64,000 nucleotides of DNA from positions 40,059 to 104,058 of the IMG/VR virus record IMGVR_UViG_3300020122_000089. One strand, given 5' to 3'. The first letter of the stretch is position 1. Each line of letters begins with the position of its first letter. Below the pieces are notes generated by a model that searched no databases, had not been told where the DNA came from, and saw only the letters and a program-made list of their open reading frames with translations. This document shows positions 59,105 to 64,000 of the stretch, piece after piece. A program made the translations under genes and the position numbers. This DNA is from a virus.

Positions 59105-59574
59105 GCGCCCTCCATGCTATTTATTCGTGCTAACACTTGTAAGCGTTCACGGATTTTCTGTAATCTGATTTGCATTTTCATACGGCCTGGATTTTCCTTG
59201 TGGCGTTTGCCAGGCCCTAATCCGTGACCCATTTTGTTATCACGAAGGAAGGATACTTGCCTTCTGAAAATCTCATGACAGTGATTGCAATCGGTAGGAA
59301 GATGTGGAAGTTTTTCTTCGCCTCTCATAATGCGCATGTAAGATACCATGCCATCTGCGGAAAGCCAAGGGTGAGGATCGGCGGGCTGATGAGAATGAAA
59401 TTCAACCCTATTAAAATGGCTGCCGTGTATAACCCAAGTATTTGCACCTGGCGGTAGTGTTGGCGCGACAACCGATAGCACACGCCCGTTACCACTAACC
59501 AGCATCCCGTTAGGCGCTAGATTGGTTAGTGGTTTCAGGCTGTTAATATCGTAAGTTGGACTATTGGCGGACAT
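59101..59574 (-). CDS. Unknown protein with Cys-His pairs
   Basis: 157 aa; C-terminal half has DCNHCHEIFRRQVSFLRDN and a basic helix, resembling a zinc site. N-terminal beta (ANTWVIHGSHFNRVEFHSHQ). Unassigned. Confidence 0.6.
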   Translation of the reverse strand: MSANSPTYDINSLKPLTNLAPNGMLVSGNGRVLSVVAPTLPPGANTWVIHGSHFNRVEFHSHQPADPHPWLSADGMVSYMRIMRGEEKLPHLPTDCNHCHEIFRRQVSFLRDNKMGHGLGPGKRHKENPGRMKMQIRLQKIRERLQVLARINSMEGA

Positions 59575-59576
59575 TG

Positions 59577-59780
59577 TTACGCAGCCTCACTTTCGTTTCT
59601 TCCGGAGGATAATTCGCGGAGTTTGGCGGATATCTTCTTTCTTTGAGGCGATAGGCTTAATGCACCACGGGCACCTAAACGAGAGCCAAGCCCACGTAAT
59701 GCTTTTAGCTGTAACTCAAAGGCATTTCTACAGTCAGAACATTTCGCTGGCTCGTGCGGTAGCTCTATTTCGCCTCGCAT
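59577..59780 (-). CDS. Small basic protein with Cys pair
   Basis: 67 aa, CSDC near the N-terminus and a basic core (RLGARGALSLSPQRKKISAK). C-terminal SSGRN comes from a two-mismatch palindrome (59597-59610). Unknown. Confidence 0.55.
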   Translation of the reverse strand: MRGEIELPHEPAKCSDCRNAFELQLKALRGLGSRLGARGALSLSPQRKKISAKLRELSSGRNESEAA

Positions 59781-59795
59781 TAGCTGGGTGTAGGA

Positions 59796-59951
59796 CTAGA
59801 GGCCGTCTGGTTCGAGCCAGGGGTGAGGACTGGAAAATCTACCCGCCCAACTATCATAGATTTTTTGATCGCGCTCAAATTGCTGCTTGATAATAGGATT
59901 GATTGCTTTAGAGAGCCCCACCTCGATGTCTTTGAAATTCAAATCACTCAT
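59796..59951 (-). CDS. Small acidic protein
   Basis: 51 aa (MSDLNFKDIEVGLSKAINPI and on, ending SPHPWLEPDGL). Start lies just before the terS end. Support is the clean frame and position only. Confidence 0.5.
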   Translation of the reverse strand: MSDLNFKDIEVGLSKAINPIIKQQFERDQKIYDSWAGRFSSPHPWLEPDGL

Positions 59952-60567
59952 GATCGCCACTCCCCGCCACTGCTCCTTCCGGAAGATGATAAACGCCGTC
60001 TCCGTTATTGCTTCCGTTATTTGTCAAGATTAAATCTTCTTGTCTTAATAACTGGAGGTGTTCCTTGGGGACGCCCATAGAAACTACATACTTTAATGCT
60101 TCAGCGATAGCAAAACCTGCCTCTAATTGTACGCGGATCATTCCAGCTACTACCTCCCGCCTTTTTTCTGTTACGTCTTCTATTTGAATTGGGCCGCCAT
60201 TAGCACCTACATGCTCTACGGTGTTCTTTTCAAAATAACCACCCTTGGTTTTGAGCCATAATGATACGGCCCAAGGCTCTCTGCGCTTAATGGACTCAAT
60301 GAGCTTTATTTCGGAGAAGTCGGTGATATAAGTTCTTGCTTCATCCCTAGCCTTTGCCAATTGCGGATAAACATTGAGGTACCTATGAATGGTCTTTTGT
60401 GAGCATTGTAATGTTTTAGCGGTTGGTATAACTAATCCCTTATTTCTACGTAGCGCCCACTCTACTTGTTCAATAGTGAATTTTTCTTGTAAACGTGTAG
60501 AATATGAAGCCAACGGGAAACCATTACCGCCATTATTATCTATTGTGGATTGTTGTTGAGTGTCCAT
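59944..60567 (-). CDS. terS: Terminase small subunit
   Basis: 207 aa from ATG 60567. N-terminal helix-turn-helix (FTIEQVEWALRRNKGLVIPT then AKTLQCSQKTIHRYL) is the DNA-binding domain that recognises the packaging site. A helical oligomerisation part follows (YITDFSEIKLIESIKRREPW), then a C-terminal tail. Lies upstream of terL as usual, although six small genes intervene. A two-mismatch palindrome (59974-59987) is near its 3' end. Confidence 0.75.
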   Translation of the reverse strand: MDTQQQSTIDNNGGNGFPLASYSTRLQEKFTIEQVEWALRRNKGLVIPTAKTLQCSQKTIHRYLNVYPQLAKARDEARTYITDFSEIKLIESIKRREPWAVSLWLKTKGGYFEKNTVEHVGANGGPIQIEDVTEKRREVVAGMIRVQLEAGFAIAEALKYVVSMGVPKEHLQLLRQEDLILTNNGSNNGDGVYHLPEGAVAGSGDHE

Positions 60568-60580
60568 AAGTACAACCATT

Positions 60581-61395
60581 CTAAGTGGTCAAAAGAAATT
60601 GCTTAATTCTTCTTCCAATAAACTCTGCAACGTTTGGGGTGACGGCGTTACCGATTCCTTTGTAACCACCCACCCAATCGGAAAGCCTCCCACCATCTCG
60701 GCTTCGCCTATCGTCAAGTAACGCGGGCCCCTCGCCGTTTCTATGTACGGGCATGGCGTCCGGTGTATTATACAAGTCGTAAGCGTTGGCTTCTCGCTTG
60801 CTAATTGCATCCATCCACGCTTTATCGCTCTCAATATAGGGGCATCGCTATGAAGTATTGAGGCGCTACAAGACCCTCCGGGATAGGCAACAATGAAGAC
60901 TCTACGGCGTCTTTGGGGTACTCCAAAGAATTGACTATCGAGCACTCTCCATTCCGCATCATACCCGATTTCGGCCAAGGCCCCAAGAACTCGGTCAATT
61001 CCTCGAAGAAGGAGCGCTGCCACGTTCTCCACGAGGACAACTCTCGGTCGTAATGCGTGAACGATTCTAAGGTATTCAACCCATAGTCCGCTTCTTGCAC
61101 CATCGATGCCTTCTCTATTTCCGGCGTTACTAATATCTTGACACGGGAATCCTCCGGCGAGGCAATCAACCCGCTCAAGCCCTCCGGCGTTAATAGTCCG
61201 AATGTCCCCGTATCGCTTGACGGTCGGCCAATGTTGCTTGAGGATTGTTCTTGCATAATCGTTTATCTCCACCTGCCAACGGCAAGACATCCCGGATCGT
61301 TCTAACCCTAAATCCAACCCTCCAATTCCCGAAAACAAACTACCAAACATTGGGGTGTTATTGCCATTATTAGACCGTGATAGATTGGCGCTCAT
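60581..61395 (-). CDS. C5 cytosine DNA methyltransferase with a frameshift
   Basis: The N-terminal frame has SLFSGIGGLDLGLE (motif I), FPCQDIS (catalytic Cys, motif IV), ENVAAL (VI) and QRRRRVF (VIII), then LTIGEAEMVGGFPIGW. The conserved last motif, GIGNAVTPNVAEFIGRRI (X), lies in the -1 frame and starts about 20 bases later. A single -1 shift near 60665-60680, in accaccCACCCA-type repeats, would join them. This is a frameshift mutation, a sequence error or programmed slippage. Without motif X the enzyme should be weak or inactive. Confidence 0.8.
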
Positions 61396-61613
61396 TATGA
61401 TTTCTTCTCTAAAGGCTTTTGAACTAACGTACCGGGTAATACGATAATACCTTGCGCTTGGCCTACTAGGTATACGGATACGTTATCAGGCTGGCTAAAC
61501 CTATAAGATGAGACGGCTGCTGTGATACACTCTAGGAGTCTTTCATGGACCGCAATTCGGTCGTATTGTATGTTGTTAATAGGTAAAGAGTATTGTGATA
61601 TGTTCGTACTCAT
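61395..61613 (-). CDS. Small protein, unknown
   Basis: 72 aa with two beta strands (NVSVYLVGQAQGIIVLPGTL). Stop overlaps the methyltransferase start (TAATG). Function unknown. Confidence 0.6.
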   Translation of the reverse strand: MSTNISQYSLPINNIQYDRIAVHERLLECITAAVSSYRFSQPDNVSVYLVGQAQGIIVLPGTLVQKPLEKKS

Positions 61614-61627
61614 GCCGTTGCCGCCTT

Positions 61628-61897
61628 TTATAACATTCCAAACAAATCATTCTGCCCGCTTGCGCGGTGTTTTTGAAACTGCTTGCCGTGTGCGATGGCT
61701 TTGTCAATTTGGGTTTCGATTAAGAATTGACGCCAAGTGCCAATTAGGAAATCTTCAATAAGTTTTCGGTTATATCTCATACGTGGCGCTATTGCGTTCA
61801 TGATGGCATCTTCGTTGCTGTCAATTAGAATGCCTACCTTACCGCTAAGGTATTTCAGATATTCCTTATCGGTATTGTGATTTACGTTGGTGGTCAT
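61628..61897 (-). CDS. Small helical protein
   Basis: 89 aa, helical (KLIEDFLIGTWRQFLIETQI). Its ATG overlaps the TGA of the preceding gene. Unassigned. Confidence 0.6.
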   Translation of the reverse strand: MTTNVNHNTDKEYLKYLSGKVGILIDSNEDAIMNAIAPRMRYNRKLIEDFLIGTWRQFLIETQIDKAIAHGKQFQKHRASGQNDLFGML

Positions 61898-62076
61898 CTA
61901 TGCTGCCCCCGTAGTTTTCGGAAATAGATATTCTGAAGAGATTGAATCTCCGCAAGGCTCTCACCGTAGGCGACTAGATCATAGGTTGATACTGGCCACT
62001 TTGAGACGTGATGCGTAAAATTGCGGCGCAACGGTCGCCTGCCCCGTTCTCTGCGCTTCGGGACACCCAATAACAT
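61894..62076 (-). CDS. Small basic protein
   Basis: 60 aa, basic N-terminus and an acidic C-terminal helix. The ATGA overlap with the next gene supports it. A competing frame (61979-62176) covers the same bases; only one is likely to be real. Confidence 0.45.
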   Translation of the reverse strand: MLLGVPKRRERGRRPLRRNFTHHVSKWPVSTYDLVAYGESLAEIQSLQNIYFRKLRGQHR

Positions 62077-62114
62077 GCGGATGTGTGTTCAGGCTATCCG
62101 GCCTTGCGCCGTAT

Positions 62115-62387
62115 TCACAGGTCGCCGTCGAGATCGCCATTTTCTTTTGTAATTTCGCTTTCATTTGCGCATTCATCAGTTTGCGTTTCCTCTTTGGCGT
62201 CTAACGGCTTTTGGAAAAATTCATATCCGCATCTAGCGCAAGAACGGACTATGTGTTGGTCCTGCCCTTGATAAGAACATAGAATGACAGAACATCCTTC
62301 TTCTTCAAAACTTTCATCGTGATAGGAGGTGCGGAGAACATTACATCCGCACTTAGGGCAATCGCTGTCGATTTTGTAAGGGTCCAC
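62115..62387 (-). CDS. Small zinc-ribbon protein
   Basis: 90 aa from a GTG start. CPKCGCNVLRTSYHDE and CARCGYEFF form a complete Cys4 ribbon, then an acidic tail. Starts just behind the NusG-like gene. Could bind nucleic acid. Confidence 0.6.
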   Translation of the reverse strand: MDPYKIDSDCPKCGCNVLRTSYHDESFEEEGCSVILCSYQGQDQHIVRSCARCGYEFFQKPLDAKEETQTDECANESEITKENGDLDGDL

Positions 62388-62388
62388 A

Positions 62389-62913
62389 TTATTTCATTTC
62401 TTCCGGAAGAAGATGCGCGATTTCTTTAACAGAAACGTCGTGCTTGAAGTTGCTCATTATTCCTGTGCCCGATAAAAGAATGCGGACCCTATCACTTTCT
62501 TTTAGTCGCTTATCAAATAGGCCAGTCATACCGCTGTAGATCCCTGTACCTATCACCTTTACCGGATCGTTATGCCTAAACCCATAATCCGATACATCAT
62601 CGCGAATATCATCAAGCATTACAAAGCCGTCTCGCATTCTTGATTGGATTAGAACTATGTCGTAAACAGGAATAATTGCTGGAGCGCCGGCGAATTCAAC
62701 TATCGAACGAAAGCCCTGGGCGCGTCTGATGATTGCAAGATTGTCACCGTCGTTGAGATTGACACAGGCGAAAACGTATCGAGGTAAGAATGGGTAGATT
62801 CGTTTTCTCGACTCTTTAACTCTAGGTGCCATTGCAATGATATTTTCAGATTCAAGCGCATGTTTTAATCGCTGTTCTTGGGAGGGGTGGGTGTGTAGGA
62901 TATGCCAAGCCAT
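62389..62913 (-). CDS. NusG/RfaH-like transcription factor
   Basis: 174 aa from the ATG before AWHILHTHPSQEQRL. The N-terminal NGN domain is recognisable: WHILHTHPSQEQRLKHALES, YPFLPRYVFACVNL, AQGFRSIVEFAGAPAII. A KOW-type C-terminus follows (NDPVKVIGTGIYSGMTGLFD, RVRILLSGTG). The family binds RNA polymerase and prevents pausing or couples to ribosomes. C-terminal LPEE is from an exact palindrome (62398-62411). An in-frame N-terminal extension exists upstream; no Shine-Dalgarno site marks the start. Confidence 0.8.
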   Translation of the reverse strand: MAWHILHTHPSQEQRLKHALESENIIAMAPRVKESRKRIYPFLPRYVFACVNLNDGDNLAIIRRAQGFRSIVEFAGAPAIIPVYDIVLIQSRMRDGFVMLDDIRDDVSDYGFRHNDPVKVIGTGIYSGMTGLFDKRLKESDRVRILLSGTGIMSNFKHDVSVKEIAHLLPEEMK

Positions 62914-63021
62914 GATTTTAAGTATGCGCAGCCGTTTACGGCGACTTCCCGTATTCTGAATTCTTCCGGAAGATTTCCCGCCACCGCCCTCTAGGTGGCG
63001 TTGCTGAGACTGCATAAACAC

Positions 63022-63054
63022 GGAAAGGCGCCCTTTGGCAAGGCGCCTACGATT
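63022..63054 (-). terminator. Hairpin in the NusG leader, possible attenuator
   Basis: Minus-strand AGGCGCC, 9-nt loop, GGCGCCT, then TTTCC. About 90-120 nt after the promoter start and upstream of the NusG-like gene. The U-run is short, so full termination is uncertain. A possible 32-codon leader frame overlaps it. Confidence 0.5.
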
Positions 63055-63140
63055 TTCGTCAGGATGCGCGTTGAATTCCTATGCATTCTCGCGTCCGATG
63101 ATTGTTTGTGCTTGAAAGTTACTACTCCAACTACTCTTGT

Positions 63141-63169
63141 AGTATAACATACTCCGGGCTGCTTGTCAA
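63141..63169 (-). promoter_or_regulatory. Sigma-70-like promoter of the NusG/terminase region
   Basis: Minus strand TTGACA (63169-63164), 17 nt ending TATGT, TATACT (63146-63141). An exact palindrome (63187-63200) is 18 bp upstream of the -35 box. It is the most upstream minus-strand promoter seen. Confidence 0.8.
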
Positions 63170-63254
63170 GTAAAAAATACACTGTTTTCTTCCGGAAGAA
63201 TTCAAAACTGACAAAATTTGATAGAAAATAATCGACCGGGTAGGCGGTTTTTAC

Positions 63255-63283
63255 TTGACAAACATCCTTACTGAGCGCATAAT
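63255..63283 (+). promoter_or_regulatory. Sigma-70-like promoter
   Basis: TTGACA (63255-63260), 17 nt, CATAAT (63278-63283). Divergent from the NusG-region promoter; a leader of about 40 nt with AAAGGAG follows. Confidence 0.7.
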
Positions 63284-63323
63284 GTCCTTGCGATTGAGAA
63301 TTGATAGAAAAAAGGAGATGAAC

Positions 63324-63656
63324 ATGAGCAAGAATGGCAAAAACACCAAAACGGCAAAGCGAGTGCATAAGCTCTCTTTGTCAAAGGCTTTTGAAAGCGG
63401 AGCGATCAAGCCCGGTCAGCGCGTTCGAGCGTTCTACCGCGATCACGAGATTGTGGGATTTCTTCGCAAGGATGCGACAATCAAACTGTCGGCGCCTACG
63501 CTGCCCGACATTGACAATCAGGTGTTTGGGACGATTTCTGGCGCCGCGAATGCAATCTGCGCCGCCGCCGGAAAGCCGACTCAGAGAAGCGGGTATTATT
63601 TCTTCGGAACCGTTGTCAATGGCAAGACGGTGCGACTCGCTGATCTCTGTCAGTAA
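63324..63656 (+). CDS. Unknown basic protein
   Basis: 110 aa from ATG 63324 (AAAGGAG 6 nt upstream; MNM two codons earl ier is possible). N-terminus is basic and disordered (KNGKNTKTAKRVHKLSLSKA), followed by alpha/beta sequence (KPGQRVRAFYRDHEIVGFLR; GTISGAANAICAAAGKPTQR). GAANAICAAAG resembles part of a small DNA-binding fold seen in restriction-linked proteins, but this is not secure. Confidence 0.7.
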   Translation: MSKNGKNTKTAKRVHKLSLSKAFESGAIKPGQRVRAFYRDHEIVGFLRKDATIKLSAPTLPDIDNQVFGTISGAANAICAAAGKPTQRSGYYFFGTVVNGKTVRLADLCQ

Positions 63657-63660
63657 GCGC

Positions 63661-63690
63661 ACCTTAACCGCTTTTAGCGGGTTGAGCGTA
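63661..63690 (+). terminator. Weak stem-loop after the gene
   Basis: ACCGC-TTTTA-GCGGGT forms a 5-6 bp stem just after the stop. The following sequence lacks a long T-run, so it is at best a weak terminator. Confidence 0.3.
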
Positions 63691-63730
63691 TCAGCCCGCT
63701 TGATTTTCAGATAAGAGAGAGGGGGGTATA

Positions 63731-64000
63731 ATGATTGAAATTAAGCATAGAAACGGGACGGTGCTACGAGTGATTAACGCCGATACCTTGAGCGGCTCGG
63801 ACTTGAGCTACTCGGACTTGCGCGGCTCGGACTTGCGCGGCTCGGACTTGCGCGGCTCGGACTTGCGCGACTCGGACTTGCGCGGCTCGGACTTGCGCGG
63901 CTCGGACTTGCGCGGCTCGGACTTGCGCGGCTCGGACTTGCGCGGCTCGGACTTGCGCGGCTCGGACTTGCGCGGCTCGGACTTGCGCGGCTCGGACTTG
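63731..64000 (+). CDS. Pentapeptide-repeat protein, 5' part
   Basis: Starts MIEIKHRNGTVLRVINADTL, then repeats of five residues (L-S/R-G/Y-S-D) to the window edge, at least 14 units. The Leu/Phe centre and the five-residue step match the pentapeptide-repeat family, whose right-handed beta helix mimics DNA in known members. A ribosome-binding site (AGAGAGGGGGG) precedes ATG 63731. The gene runs off the right edge. Confidence 0.85.
   Translation, partial: MIEIKHRNGTVLRVINADTLSGSDLSYSDLRGSDLRGSDLRGSDLRDSDLRGSDLRGSDLRGSDLRGSDLRGSDLRGSDLRGSDLRGSDL
63788..64000 (+). repeat. 15-bp tandem repeat in the pentapeptide gene
   Basis: The unit CGCGGCTCGGACTTG recurs about 14 times, nearly identical at DNA level (only AGC/TAC and GAC variants). 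Identical DNA rather than just protein suggests recent expansion. The contig ends inside it. Confidence 0.9.

Larger units (their letters stand above)
3606..63200. repeat. Dispersed palindrome TTCTTCCGGAAGAA (39 copies)
   Basis: Exact 14-mers start at 5335, 13634, 14487, 15427, 22618, 23547, 25752, 26138, 27760, 29635, 32340, 44780, 46165, 50725, 58894, 62398 and 63187. Copies with one mismatch start at 3606, 8183, 10869, 11928, 17194, 21802, 30314, 30792, 48955, 51292, 52932, 53222, 54103, 55948, 58111 and 62961. More changed copies: 12741, 15782, 19835 (one extra T), 55769, 59597 and 59974. Flanks often extend the palindrome to AATTCTTCCGGAAGAATT. Most lie at gene junctions; inside ORFs they are read as SSGR, LPEE or FFRKK. 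None lies between 32354 and 44779. Confidence 0.95.

Noticed and set aside
61979-62176. A 65-codon frame overlapping the small basic gene
   Set aside because: Competes with the frame at 61894, which has the better coupled overlap with its neighbour; no Shine-Dalgarno site. Kept only as an alternative.
5335-63200. Reading the palindrome as a transcription terminator
   Set aside because: The stem is A/T-rich and short with a CCGG loop, there is no consistent T-run, and copies occur directly before start codons and inside ORFs.
62991-63368. A 125-codon minus frame over the NusG leader
   Set aside because: It crosses the promoter and the divergent plus gene. At most a short leader frame in it is expressed.
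1-64000. tRNA genes and CRISPR arrays
   Set aside because: No cloverleaf with T-arm GGTTCGAATCC-like sequence was seen, and no spaced direct repeats exist; the only repeats are the palindrome and the 15-bp tandem array.

Overview
The window is most simply read as the structural half of a tailed double-stranded DNA bacteriophage genome. The minus strand carries a packaging/head/tail module in transcriptional order from right to left: a NusG-like factor (62.9 kb), terminase small (60.6 kb) and large (58.1 kb) subunits, many small head-accessory genes, portal (48.9 kb), scaffold-like protein (32.3 kb), major capsid protein (29.6-23.9 kb), glycosylation genes (22-17 kb), head-tail/structural genes (16-7.5 kb) and repetitive beta-rich tail proteins (5.3-0.1 kb). 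Bacterial Shine-Dalgarno sites, ATGA overlaps and TTGACA-17-TATAAT promoters fit a bacterial host, but nothing identifies that host. No tRNA, integrase, polymerase or endolysin was recognised.

Three signals stand out. First, a perfect 14-bp palindrome, TTCTTCCGGAAGAA, occurs 17 times exactly and about 22 more times with small changes. It sits mostly at gene junctions, and for about a dozen genes its right arm supplies the GGAAG ribosome-binding site. Second, the major capsid gene is split by ten group I introns, inferred from R/S (P7) pairs, P8 and P9 stems and from capsid-like peptide between them. Three large introns carry HNH endonucleases, two of them antisense with their own promoters; six are compact, ORF-less and of one family, and three of those contain the palindrome. 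Third, plus-strand genes (three intronic or free-standing HNH or LAGLIDADG endonucleases and several unknown genes) are inserted like morons. Most start 6-10 nt after a strong -10 box, which implies leaderless mRNAs.

The stretch from 32.36 to 44.77 kb is a palindrome-free island of about 31 short, tightly packed minus-strand genes: small membrane proteins that could act in lysis, lipoproteins, Cys-rich proteins and a large S74-chaperone tail fibre. It is bordered by an exact palindrome at each end and looks like a module with a different history.

Several genes are broken or unusual. A tail protein is split by an in-frame TAG (1236-1238), a Zn-ribbon protein by an in-frame TGA (52551-52553), and a C5 cytosine methyltransferase by a -1 frameshift just before its motif X (about 60670). 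A 75-nt, strongly paired RNA element lies a little upstream of the large terminase gene. The right edge ends inside an almost perfect 15-bp tandem repeat encoding a pentapeptide-repeat protein.
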